Of a stretch of DNA of 64,000 bases, positions 41,977 to 49,901 are shown in pieces. The DNA is from Pseudomonadota bacterium (GTDB taxonomy: Bacteria > Pseudomonadota > Gammaproteobacteria > Steroidobacterales > Steroidobacteraceae), in the NCBI GenBank assembly GCA_016704655.1, contig JADIZR010000007.1, positions 226,130 to 290,129 of the forward strand, read 5' to 3'. Made by a program: the position numbers and the translations under genes. Each line of letters starts with the position of its first letter. The stretch's first letter is position 1. Below the pieces are notes generated by a model. That model was not told the DNA's origin and did not search any database. It worked only from the letters and a program-made list of their open reading frames with translations.

Positions 41977-42665
41977 AGACGCTCGCAGTCGTACAGCACA
42001 CCTCGGCCGAGTACCTCGGCCTGATCGAGGATCACCTCGAGGGACGGCGCATTCGATTCCGCTATGCACGACCGTTCGCCACGGGCGGGCGGGTACCTGG
42101 CCCTGACGGATTGCACGACGGGCTCGTGCTGCTGGGTGGTGGACCCTGGGGCAGTGCGGGCGGGCGCGACGTGCCAACGCTCGCACAGGAAGTTGCGCTG
42201 ACCCAGGCGGCGCTGGACAAGGGCTTACCGGTGCTCGGCATCGGACTGGGAGCCCAGATCCTGGCCATCGCGGCCGGCGGCGGATCTTCGCCTTCGCCCC
42301 TCGAGTTCTCGGTGAGCGAAGCGCAGCGCACGGCTGCGGACGCGTTGGCGGGTTACCTGCCGCATCGATTCCCCCTGGTCGTGTACGGTCGCGACCGGCC
42401 GGAACCCCCGGCGACGGCGCGGATTCTCGCGCGTGATCCTGAAGGTCGCCCCGCTGTGTTCCTGGTCGGGACGAACGCGCTGGGTTTCACCGGACACCCG
42501 GGAACCAAAGCCGCCATCGCCGAGGACCTGATCATGGAATTCGACGAGGGGCCGGCAGATCCCGCCGCCAACCTCGCGCGCTTGCGTACTTTGCAGCGCA
42601 GCATCGAGGACGCGCTGGTGCCGATCATGACGGGCGTCGTCAAAGTGCTGGCACTGATGGATTGA
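41973..42665 (+). CDS. Class I glutamine amidotransferase-like protein lacking the catalytic Cys
   Basis: This 230-residue protein has the class I glutamine amidotransferase fold: the oxyanion strand GLVLLGGGPWGSAGG and the nucleophile elbow LGIGLGAQILA. The elbow Cys is replaced by Gly (G91). At the end of the domain the usual His-Pro-Glu reads GHPGTK, so the Glu is lost too, while the His stays. TrpG in this window has both residues, so this is a real difference. It is therefore unlikely to hydrolyse glutamine and may be a binding or scaffold protein in lipoate assembly. The GTG start overlaps the ligase stop by 4 bp (GTGA). Confidence 0.85.
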   Translation: MKTLAVVQHTSAEYLGLIEDHLEGRRIRFRYARPFATGGRVPGPDGLHDGLVLLGGGPWGSAGGRDVPTLAQEVALTQAALDKGLPVLGIGLGAQILAIAAGGGSSPSPLEFSVSEAQRTAADALAGYLPHRFPLVVYGRDRPEPPATARILARDPEGRPAVFLVGTNALGFTGHPGTKAAIAEDLIMEFDEGPADPAANLARLRTLQRSIEDALVPIMTGVVKVLALMD

Positions 42666-42705
42666 TTCTTCACCGCAATGCGTATTGCGGGACACCGGCA
42701 TTTAC

Positions 42706-42721
42706 ATTAGGGTGGACTAAT
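42706..42721. promoter_or_regulatory. Candidate sHdrR/ArsR operator of the sHdr operon
   Basis: ATTAGGGTGGACTAAT is a perfect ATTAG-N6-CTAAT palindrome, 54 bp upstream of the dsrE3 start and 41 bp after the lipoate operon. It is the best match among the seven sites and indicates a separate promoter for the sHdr genes. Confidence 0.75.
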
Positions 42722-42775
42722 ACATTGGCCAACGCATCGTGCTGCGGTGCATCACCCTTCGGCGGAGCAGAAAGC

Positions 42776-43153
42776 ATGGCGAAGAAGCTGATCATCGTGA
42801 TGGCGAACACTGACCCGCGCAACGGCGAGGAACTCGGCGCGCCGATCTTCCAGGCCACCGTCGCCGCAGCGATGGAGTACGAAGTCGACGTGATCTGCAC
42901 GGCGACGTCCGGGCGCCTGATGAAGAAGGGCGTCGCGCAGTCGCTCGTGGTCAAGGAAGGCTCGCCGAAGACCGTGTACGACTTCATCAAGGATGCGGCG
43001 GACGCGGGCGTGAAGTTCTACTGCTGCTCGCCCAACCTGGACCTGTTCGACATGGGCAAGGACGACCTGATCCCGGAGTGTGCCGGCATCGTCGGCGGCG
43101 CGCACCTGATCGAGGAAGTGATGGAAGGCGACTGCAAGGTCCTGACGTACTGA
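42776..43153 (+). CDS. dsrE3C: DsrE3-type sulfurtransferase (DsrE3C-like)
   Basis: This 125-residue DsrE-fold protein has adjacent cysteines C83-C84 in KFYCCSPNLDLF and further cysteines C41, C102 and C120. The CC pair is the feature of DsrE3C proteins that accept sulfane sulfur from TusA and pass it toward LbpA/sHdr. The start at 42776 has a GGAG site; the upstream frame extension covers the operator and is rejected. It is the first gene of the sHdr operon. Confidence 0.9.
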   Translation: MAKKLIIVMANTDPRNGEELGAPIFQATVAAAMEYEVDVICTATSGRLMKKGVAQSLVVKEGSPKTVYDFIKDAADAGVKFYCCSPNLDLFDMGKDDLIPECAGIVGGAHLIEEVMEGDCKVLTY

Positions 43154-43182
43154 ACTCGCGGCGCAGCGGATCGGGAGGGGAA

Positions 43183-43926
43183 ATGGAACACGCCGGCACA
43201 CGCGTACAGGAGTTCATCGGCGACCCGGTTTCGGACACGCCGGCGGTCGACCGTAAGCAGCTCGAGGCGATCTTCTCCGACATCCAGTCGGACATGCGCT
43301 TCGATCACGAGCTGAACGGCTGCCTAAACTGCGGCATCTGCACCGCCACCTGCCCTTCCGCGCATTACTACGATTACAGCCCGCGCGAGATCGTCCAGCT
43401 GCTGTGGACCGAGAACCTCGAGGGCATCTACGACGCCATGCAGGAGAAGATCTGGGCCTGCGCCCAGTGCTACACCTGCGCTGCCCGCTGCCCCTTCGGC
43501 AACTCGCCGGGCGGCCTCGTCATGGTCATGCGCGAAGTGGCGATCAAGCACGGCATGGAGTCGGCCAAGAACGTGCTGCGGCCGTTCAGCCGCGTGATGC
43601 TCAAGCTGATCTCGACGGGCAACCAGCTCGCGCCGGACATGATCAACAAGGAAGGCTTCCCCGACTGGGGGCCGAACATCTCCAAGGTGGATGCGCCGCT
43701 CGCGATCCTGCGCAAGGCGATCCCCATGCCCACGCTGCACACGACCAAGACGGCCTGGGAGGTCAATCTCAAGACGTCCGTCGAGCTCTACACCATCTGG
43801 GAAGAGACAGGCGTGCTCGGCAGCCTGAAGACGATCGACAAGAACCTGCATGACGTCATCGCCGACATCATGGAGGAGAAACGCGACGAGCTCGAGGAAT
43901 GGCTCGAGGAACAGGCAGAGGAATAG
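43183..43926 (+). CDS. shdrC1: sHdr iron-sulfur subunit sHdrC1
   Basis: This 247-residue ferredoxin-like subunit of the sulfur-oxidizing heterodisulfide reductase-like complex has two [4Fe-4S] motifs, C47-C50-C53-C57 (CLNCGICTATCP) and C93-C96-C99-C103 (CAQCYTCAARCP). It carries electrons between sHdrA and sHdrB1. A strong GGGAGGGG ribosome-binding site supports the ATG at 43183. The C-terminus is acidic and helical (DELEEWLEEQAEE). It is 29 bp downstream of dsrE3. Confidence 0.94.
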   Translation: MEHAGTRVQEFIGDPVSDTPAVDRKQLEAIFSDIQSDMRFDHELNGCLNCGICTATCPSAHYYDYSPREIVQLLWTENLEGIYDAMQEKIWACAQCYTCAARCPFGNSPGGLVMVMREVAIKHGMESAKNVLRPFSRVMLKLISTGNQLAPDMINKEGFPDWGPNISKVDAPLAILRKAIPMPTLHTTKTAWEVNLKTSVELYTIWEETGVLGSLKTIDKNLHDVIADIMEEKRDELEEWLEEQAEE

Positions 43927-43984
43927 CAGGCCACGCACCTGCGGCCATGACCCTGACGCAGACACGCTCGGGAGGAGACGGACC

Positions 43985-45343
43985 ATGACGACGGACAGCA
44001 AGATTCCTGGTGAGCGCTTCACGGGCCACGGCCCCGAATGGCGTGAAGTGAAACTGACACGCAAGGACGCGAACACGGCCACGGCCTGGGTCGAGCAGGT
44101 GATCGACAAGCGTTCGATGCTGACGCAGAAGGACCGCGTGGAGGACGTTCGCGACCTCATGTGGCAGCTCGAGAAGGAAGGCGAGATCGTCGTCCACCGG
44201 GTGAGCGACGAGCATGAGCCCGTGATGGTCAAGACGCTGTATGGGTGGGACAAGAAGATCCCGACCACCCGTCTCTGGCACCACAAGTCCTGCGGCCAGT
44301 GCGGCAACATTCCCGGTTACCCCGCCTCGCTGCTCTGGCTCATGAACAAGATGGGCATCGAGTACCTGGACGAGACGGACCAGACCTCGTGTACCGCGTG
44401 GAACTACCACGGCTCCGGCATCGGCAACATCGAGAGCCTGGCGGCCGTCTTCCTGCGCAACTTCCACCAGGCCTATGTCGCCGCCAAGGCGCAGGGACTG
44501 CCAGCCAGCTATTACTACCCGCTGGTGCACTGCGGCACCTCCTTCGGCAACTACAAGGAAGTCCGCGGCTACCTGCTGCGCTCGGCCAAGCTGCGCGCAA
44601 GCGTGACGAAGATCCTCGGCAAGCTCGGCCGCCTGGTCGACGGCAAGCTCCTCATCCCCGAAGAGGTCGTGCACTACTCCGAGTGGCTGCACGTGATGCG
44701 CGGCCAGGTCGCGAATCACCAGGAGATCGACTGCAGCAACATCCGCGCGACGATCCATCCCGCGTGCCACGTCTACAAGATGGTGCCGGAGGACGTGGTC
44801 TATGACGACGACGTGCTCGACGGCAACCGGGTCGCCGTGTCCACCGGCATCATGCAGTCGCTCGGTACCCAGGTCATCGACTACCGGACGTGGTACGACT
44901 GCTGCGGCTTCGGCTTCCGCCACATCATTTCCGAGCGCGAGTTCACGCGTTCGTTCGCCATCGACCGCAAGCTGCGCGTGGTGCAGGACGAGGCGCATGC
45001 CGACGTCATGATCGGCCACGACACGGGCTGCATCACCACGCTCGACAAGAACCAGTGGATCAGCAAGGCGGGCGGCAATCCCGTCGACGTGCCGGTGCTT
45101 GCCGACTGCCAGTTCGCCGCCATGGTCTGCGGCGCGCATCCGTACAAGATCGTGCAGTCGCACTGGCACGCCTCCTCCACCGAGACCCTGATGGAAAAGA
45201 TCGGCATCGACTGGCGTGCCAAGAAGGCCGAGTTCGAGGCCTACCTCAAGGAAGTGGCGGCGGGACGCATCGAAACCCTCTACGACCCGCGGCGGATGAT
45301 CACCTCGGGTCCAGGCTACAAGCAGATCGAAGCAGCAAAATGA
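43985..45343 (+). CDS. shdrB1: sHdr subunit sHdrB1
   Basis: This 452-residue HdrB-like subunit is about 150 residues longer than methanogen HdrB or the sHdrB2 here. The two Cys-rich CCG domains are both degenerate. The first has C103, C106 and C136 (HKSCGQCG, TSCTAWNYHG) without a CCG pair. The second has C261, C306-C307 (DCCGFGFRH) and a single C349 in place of CxxC. It would therefore hold at most one unusual cluster. It lies between shdrC1 and shdrA, overlapping shdrA by 4 bp (ATGA). Confidence 0.92.
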   Translation: MTTDSKIPGERFTGHGPEWREVKLTRKDANTATAWVEQVIDKRSMLTQKDRVEDVRDLMWQLEKEGEIVVHRVSDEHEPVMVKTLYGWDKKIPTTRLWHHKSCGQCGNIPGYPASLLWLMNKMGIEYLDETDQTSCTAWNYHGSGIGNIESLAAVFLRNFHQAYVAAKAQGLPASYYYPLVHCGTSFGNYKEVRGYLLRSAKLRASVTKILGKLGRLVDGKLLIPEEVVHYSEWLHVMRGQVANHQEIDCSNIRATIHPACHVYKMVPEDVVYDDDVLDGNRVAVSTGIMQSLGTQVIDYRTWYDCCGFGFRHIISEREFTRSFAIDRKLRVVQDEAHADVMIGHDTGCITTLDKNQWISKAGGNPVDVPVLADCQFAAMVCGAHPYKIVQSHWHASSTETLMEKIGIDWRAKKAEFEAYLKEVAAGRIETLYDPRRMITSGPGYKQIEAAK

Positions 45344-46386
45344 ACAAGCCAATCCTCATCGTCGGGGGCGGTCCGGCGGGCCTTGCGGCCGCGCACGCGC
45401 TCGCCCGTGTCGGACAGAACAGCGTCGTGGTGGAGAAGGAGGACCGGCTCGGCGGCGCGCCGATCCTGTCCGGGTACGCCAAGCTGGTGCCTTCGGGCGA
45501 ATGGGCCCGCGATGCGATTGGCGGCATGGTCGACCGGGTGCGCAACGACCCGCTCGTCGACGTGCAGACGAGCGCACGAGTGGAATCCTTTGCGGGCCAG
45601 CCAGGCGCCTTCAGTGCCCGGCTCAGCAACGGCGCCAGCGTCGATGCGGCTGCCGCGATCCTCTGCACCGGCTTCACGCACTTCGACTCGGTGAACAAGC
45701 CCGAATGGGGCTTCGGCACGTTCCCGGACGTGGTCACGACCACGCAGGTCGAGCAGATGATCTCCTCCGGCAAGGGCGTGCGCTGCCCGTCGGACGGCCG
45801 CAAGCCGAAGCGCGTGGCGATCCTGCTGTGCGTGGGTTCGCGTGACCGGCAGATCGGCCGCGAGTGGTGCTCGAAGATCTGCTGCACTGTGTCCGCGAAC
45901 ATGGCGATGGAGATTCGCGAGGAACTCCCCGACTGCCACGTCTACATCTATTACATGGACATCCGCACCTACGGCCTGTACGAGACCAAGTACTACTGGC
46001 GCAGCCAGGAGGAATTCAAGGTCAAGTACATCAAGGCGCGCATCGCGGAAGTCACGTCCAACGGCGAGCAACTGGTGGTCAAGGGCGAGGACACGCTCGT
46101 CAAGCGCCCGATCACGATCCCGTTCGACATGGTGGTCCACGCCATCGGCATGGACCCGAACGTGGACAACAAGACGATCGCCTCGACGTTCGGCATCGAC
46201 CTCGAGCGCCACGGCTACGTCGCGCGCGGCAACGCCTACGGCAACACGGCCGAGACGTCGCGTGCCGGCGTGTTCGTCGCCGGGGCGGCCTGCGGACCGG
46301 AGACGATCGACGACTCCATCGCCCAGGGTCACGCGGCCGCGCTGGCTGCGCTCGGCTTGCTGCAGCCGGCGCGCGTGCGCGCCTGA
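45340..46386 (+). CDS. shdrA: sHdr flavoprotein subunit sHdrA
   Basis: This 348-residue FAD-binding core of the sHdr complex has the Rossmann motif ILIVGGGPAGLAAAHAL at residues 5-21 and a second nucleotide motif VFVAGAACGPETIDDSIAQG near the C-terminus. A cysteine group C164, C177, C181 and C182 (LLCVGSRDR, EWCSKICC) is positioned to bind an iron-sulfur cluster, as in HdrA. The protein lacks the extra domains of methanogen HdrA. sHdr probably oxidises a sulfur intermediate bound to LbpA and passes electrons on. Confidence 0.95.
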   Translation: MNKPILIVGGGPAGLAAAHALARVGQNSVVVEKEDRLGGAPILSGYAKLVPSGEWARDAIGGMVDRVRNDPLVDVQTSARVESFAGQPGAFSARLSNGASVDAAAAILCTGFTHFDSVNKPEWGFGTFPDVVTTTQVEQMISSGKGVRCPSDGRKPKRVAILLCVGSRDRQIGREWCSKICCTVSANMAMEIREELPDCHVYIYYMDIRTYGLYETKYYWRSQEEFKVKYIKARIAEVTSNGEQLVVKGEDTLVKRPITIPFDMVVHAIGMDPNVDNKTIASTFGIDLERHGYVARGNAYGNTAETSRAGVFVAGAACGPETIDDSIAQGHAAALAALGLLQPARVRA

Positions 46387-46400
46387 CGGCGGCAGGCGGA

Positions 46401-47279
46401 ATGTTCGGCCTGTCATCCCGCGCGAGCGTTCCGGTGGTGCCGGAAGGACCGCAACTCGACCTGAGCGGCCCGCGCCTGCGACGGGCGTTCGAGGCCCTCG
46501 TGCAAGGCGCCGATGACCACGGCGGCGTCGAGCGCTACGTCGACGCGTTGAAGCTCAAGCAAACCCTCTTCCGCGAAGCGCTCCTCTCCCAGGATGGGCA
46601 GCGCGCGCGGCAGATCGAAGCGGCGGCATTCATGCCGCTTTGCGCATTCCTGCCGACCGTGCGGCGGCGGATCGTGCCCTGGCTCGCGGAACCCCTGTTC
46701 AGCGGTTTGCGCAGTGCCATCGCAACTTTGCTCGAACCGACCGACGACACGTCCGGTACGGATACACGAATACGAGCGTTCTGCGCCGGCTTCCCGCAGG
46801 ACGACGCGCATCGCTGGACGCGCGACCTCGCCGCGGAGTTGCTGCACAACAGCGATCCCGAGCGCTATCCGCTTATGACCCGCTGGGTCTGGGACGCCGG
46901 CGTCAACACCGGGGTGCTGCGGGAGATCTGGCACGCGCCCGACGTCGACCACGTGACTATCGCCGCACGCGACGATTACGCGACCTTCCTGGTGCTGCGC
47001 GCGGAACTGAGCCAGTTCCTGAGCGGCAACGGCGTTTTCCGCGACGTGCTGCAGTTCGTCGACATGCTCTGCGCGCAGGTCTATGCGGGATACATCGGCG
47101 AACAGGGCGGCAGCTACCTGCGCACCGATTTCACGGCACCGGAGGACCCGATGCTGCACTCGCGGCGCCTGCTCGGCCTCGACGGCATCCGTCCCGGCAC
47201 TGGCCGCCTGCGCATCAAAACCATCGACGGCGAGGCGCTCAGCGTCGCCGACCCATCCAGCCCGCCGGTCTCCGGCTGA
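46401..47279 (+). CDS. shdrH: sHdr-associated protein sHdrH (hypothetical)
   Basis: This 292-residue soluble protein is encoded between shdrA and shdrC2, the position of the conserved hypothetical in shdrC1B1A-hyp-C2B2 operons. It is mainly alpha-helical with no cluster motif; it has single cysteines in FMPLCAFLP, RAFCAGFP and DMLCAQV. No enzymatic signature is recognised. Its strict position suggests a structural or assembly function in the complex. It starts 14 bp after shdrA and ends 12 bp before shdrC2. Confidence 0.8.
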   Translation: MFGLSSRASVPVVPEGPQLDLSGPRLRRAFEALVQGADDHGGVERYVDALKLKQTLFREALLSQDGQRARQIEAAAFMPLCAFLPTVRRRIVPWLAEPLFSGLRSAIATLLEPTDDTSGTDTRIRAFCAGFPQDDAHRWTRDLAAELLHNSDPERYPLMTRWVWDAGVNTGVLREIWHAPDVDHVTIAARDDYATFLVLRAELSQFLSGNGVFRDVLQFVDMLCAQVYAGYIGEQGGSYLRTDFTAPEDPMLHSRRLLGLDGIRPGTGRLRIKTIDGEALSVADPSSPPVSG

Positions 47280-47291
47280 GAAGGCAAGCCC

Positions 47292-48083
47292 ATGCCCATC
47301 CATGAGCAGTCACTGATACGCCCGGAGAACCTCACGACCCACGACCAGCTCGTGGTCGACGGAGTGGACGTTTCCGGCCACTGGAGCACGTTCATCCAGT
47401 CGCGTGTCGTCACGGACTACAACGAGGCCATGCAGGACGAGATCGCTGCGCTGCCCGGCGGCGAGAACGTGCACCGCTGCTGGCAGTGCGGTTCCTGCAC
47501 CAATTCCTGCACCGTCAATGCGATCAACCCCGAGTTCAACCCGCGTCACTGGATCTACCTGGTCCGCATCGGGATGGAATCGGAAATCCTGCGCGACAAG
47601 GACATCATCTGGCAGTGCGTCTCCTGCAACAAGTGCACCTACGCCTGCCCGCGTGACGTGGTGCCCGAAGGCGTGATGAAAGCCCTCTCCCACTGGCTGG
47701 AGCTCAAGGGCCACGTCAAGCCGTCGCCGTCGATGGTCTTCGACCAGGTGTTCTCGGAGCAGGTCTTCCAGCACGGCAAGATCGAGGAAGGCCGGGTCAT
47801 GCAGCGCTTCTTCAAGCGCACGGGCCAGAGCCTGAACCAGCCATGGCTCATCGAGATGATAAAGCGGATGTTGCGGCACCTGCCCGTAGGCATGCTGACG
47901 AAACTCGGGCTCGCGACACTCGTTGCGCCTCGCACCAGCGGCTGGTCCGGTGCCCGCGCCGCCATCGAGGAGTACGTCCACGAGCAGGAGCACAAGCGGC
48001 GCCGGGCGCTCGGTCTCGACGCGCTGATCGAGGCGGCGAAACGCGATGCCGGGCCGGCGACGGCAGGCGAAGGAGCGCGCTAA
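47292..48083 (+). CDS. shdrC2: sHdr iron-sulfur subunit sHdrC2
   Basis: This 263-residue subunit has two [4Fe-4S] motifs, C63-C66-C69-C73 (CWQCGSCTNSC) and C109-C112-C115-C119 (CVSCNKCTYACP). It pairs with sHdrB2 as a second HdrCB arm, giving the C1B1A-H-C2B2 arrangement. A Lys/Arg-rich helix closes the protein (EEYVHEQEHKRRRALG). Its stop shares one base with the shdrB2 start. Confidence 0.94.
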   Translation: MPIHEQSLIRPENLTTHDQLVVDGVDVSGHWSTFIQSRVVTDYNEAMQDEIAALPGGENVHRCWQCGSCTNSCTVNAINPEFNPRHWIYLVRIGMESEILRDKDIIWQCVSCNKCTYACPRDVVPEGVMKALSHWLELKGHVKPSPSMVFDQVFSEQVFQHGKIEEGRVMQRFFKRTGQSLNQPWLIEMIKRMLRHLPVGMLTKLGLATLVAPRTSGWSGARAAIEEYVHEQEHKRRRALGLDALIEAAKRDAGPATAGEGAR

Positions 48084-49018
48084 TGACCACCTTGAAGGAC
48101 AAGTACCAGAAGGTTGCCTATTACCCGGGCTGCGCGCTCGAAGGCACGGCGCATTCCTATAACCGGTCGACCCAGGAAGTGGGCAAGGCGCTCGGTCTCG
48201 ACCTCGTCGAGGTGAAGAACTGGAACTGCTGCGGCGCGATGGAGGTCAAGAACATCGACCCGAAGCTGCAGACGTATCTGTCGTCGCGCGTCATGGCCAT
48301 CGCCGCCACCGAGATGAAGATGGACGTGGTGATGGCGCCGTGCAACGGCTGCTACCACAACCTGAAGAAAGCGGAATACGACCTCGCGCACGACCCGACG
48401 AGCGTGGAAGTGGTCGATCGCCTGTCGCAGAAGGCAGGGCACGCGACCTACGAGGCCGGCCAAGTCGAGACCATTCACGCGCTCGACTGGATCATGCACG
48501 GCATCGGCGAAGACGGGCTGAAGCAGCGGCTCAAGGGCTCGCTGCAGGGGCTGAAGGTCGCCAATTACTATGGCTGCATGTACACGCGCCCGCGGCACAT
48601 CTTCCCGGAGAAGGACAAGGGGCCGGGCACCGAGTCCACCTCCAAGCCGCATTTCATGGACGACCTGCTCGGCGCAGCCGGTGCCGTCAACGTCGAGTTC
48701 CCGCTGAAGACAGCCTGTTGCGGCGGAGCGCACACGCTCTCCGACAGCGACATGTCCACCAAGCTCGTGCTGAACATCCTGCGTACCGCGGAAGCTGCCG
48801 GTGCCGAGGTGATCGCAACCGAATGCCCGACGTGCCACTCCGGCCTCGAGATGCACCAGGTACGCGCCGAGAAGAAGTTCGGCCAGCCGACGAAGGTCAA
48901 GATCCTCTACTTCACGCAATTGCTGGGTCTTGCGCTCGGGCTGTCCCCGCGACAAGTCGGCGTGCACGAGAACATCTCGGATTCGCTCGGGTTCCTGCGC
49001 GAGAAAGGCATCGCGTGA
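48083..49018 (+). CDS. shdrB2: sHdr catalytic-type subunit sHdrB2
   Basis: This 311-residue HdrB-like subunit has two complete CCG domains: C17, C49-C50, C87, C90 (PGCALEG, NWNCCGAMEV, APCNGC) and C165, C212-C213, C248, C251 (YYGCMYTRP, ACCGGAH, ECPTCHSG). These domains can bind the noncubane [4Fe-4S] clusters used for disulfide chemistry in HdrB. This subunit, unlike sHdrB1, keeps all ligands. Its TGA overlaps a following GTG start. Confidence 0.95.
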   Translation: MTTLKDKYQKVAYYPGCALEGTAHSYNRSTQEVGKALGLDLVEVKNWNCCGAMEVKNIDPKLQTYLSSRVMAIAATEMKMDVVMAPCNGCYHNLKKAEYDLAHDPTSVEVVDRLSQKAGHATYEAGQVETIHALDWIMHGIGEDGLKQRLKGSLQGLKVANYYGCMYTRPRHIFPEKDKGPGTESTSKPHFMDDLLGAAGAVNVEFPLKTACCGGAHTLSDSDMSTKLVLNILRTAEAAGAEVIATECPTCHSGLEMHQVRAEKKFGQPTKVKILYFTQLLGLALGLSPRQVGVHENISDSLGFLREKGIA

Positions 49019-49446
49019 AGCCGCTCGCGGAGATCGAGCAACGCCTCGACGCGCTCGAGGCCGGTGGTTCCGGTCCCGAAGCCGCGGTGGAACTGGTCGA
49101 ACTCGGCGAGGCGGTGCTGGAGCATTGGGTCCGTGCCAGGGACCTCGTGCCCACGCAGGAAACCCGCGAGGGTTTTCGCCTGCTGGCGCTGCACCGCCAG
49201 GGTTGCACGGACGACCCCAGCTTCAATGCCTGCCGCGAAACCTGCCGCGAACTCGCCTACCACCACAACCTGGTCACGTCGGATCCGCGGCATCCCGGGA
49301 CACCGCAACGACTGACGATGATGACGCTGGTGGCCAGGCACCTGTTCCTGTTCGTGACCGGCAAGATGCAGGTTGCCGCGTTGGGTGACTTCTGCTGCGC
49401 GTCACGACCGATCCGGCAGCAGGCGGAACCGCAAGAGATCGGCTGA
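49015..49446 (+). CDS. Cysteine-rich protein of unknown function, sHdr operon tail
   Basis: This 143-residue soluble protein starts with GTG overlapping the shdrB2 stop by 4 bp, so it is translated with the sHdr genes. I do not recognise a family. It is predicted to be helical. It contains the motif CTDDPSFNACRETCREL (C64, C73, C77), a His-His pair soon after, and a C127-C128 pair in LGDFCCAS near the end. The cysteine pattern could bind a metal or carry sulfur. It could be an accessory subunit or assembly factor of sHdr, but no function can be stated. Confidence 0.7.
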   Translation: MKPLAEIEQRLDALEAGGSGPEAAVELVELGEAVLEHWVRARDLVPTQETREGFRLLALHRQGCTDDPSFNACRETCRELAYHHNLVTSDPRHPGTPQRLTMMTLVARHLFLFVTGKMQVAALGDFCCASRPIRQQAEPQEIG

Positions 49447-49459
49447 AGAGAACACCGGG

Positions 49460-49748
49460 ATGCGCACCCTCGTGCCCGGGGTCGGCAACCCGCTGCTGTC
49501 CGGCGACGGAGCAGGCCTGCGTGTGCGGCGGGCGGGGCGGGGGGCCGCGGCGCCCCCCCCCGGCCGCCCCCCCCCCCCCCCTTGCCCCCGCTCCCCCCGG
49601 CTTTTGGGCCCCCGGGGGCCCCGGCCCCCCCCGGGCCCCCGCCCCGCCCCCCCCCCCCCGCCCCGCGCCCCCGCCCCCGGGGCCCCCCGGGGCCCCCCCC
49701 CCCCGGCCCCCCCTCGAGGCGTGGCCATCGGACGCCCGCAGCGACTGA
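49460..49748 (+). pseudogene. [NiFe]-hydrogenase maturation endopeptidase, destroyed by GC-only tract
   Basis: The first 22 codons, from ATG 49460, read MRTLVPGVGNPLLSGDGAGL and then RV, the N-terminus of HyaD/HupD-type proteases that trim the large subunit. Asp in GDGAG takes the place of the nickel-contacting Glu of HybD. The frame then enters the GC-only stretch and loses all homology; the ~160 codons expected cannot fit before hynS. The frame boundaries after 49524 are arbitrary. A protease in this spot would fit the hynL gene, which still encodes a C-terminal tail to be cut off. Confidence 0.65.
49525..49713. other. GC-only low-complexity stretch (probable assembly artefact)
   Basis: For about 190 bp the sequence is almost only C and G, with C runs of up to 15 and just a few T bases, quite unlike the surrounding coding DNA. 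It begins inside the hydrogenase protease gene and ends shortly before the hynS promoter region. No known element has this composition. A failed read-through or gap-fill over a difficult region is the likely cause, and the real length is unknown. Confidence 0.75.
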
Positions 49749-49803
49749 CCGTGCTGCAGCGGTCGCGAAGTTGCGGCAGCTACGTACAGTTTCACGACGA
49801 TAC

Positions 49804-49819
49804 ATCAGGGCAAGCTAAT
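49804..49819. promoter_or_regulatory. Candidate ArsR operator upstream of hynS
   Basis: ATCAGGGCAAGCTAAT matches the shared palindrome at 9 of 10 half-site positions and lies 82 bp upstream of hynS. It suggests that hydrogenase expression follows the same signal as the sulfur genes. Confidence 0.6.
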
Positions 49820-49901
49820 GCGCCCCTGGCGGACCACGCCGACACCGCCTCGCACGAAGGCAAGTCGGGGAGCGCCGACCGGGGCGTTGAGGGCAAGCGT
49901 C

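Noticed and set aside
49373..49818. Pro/Arg/Gly-rich open frames over the GC-only stretch
   Set aside because: Low-complexity translations from C and G runs; no start, family or codon signature beyond the protease N-terminus.
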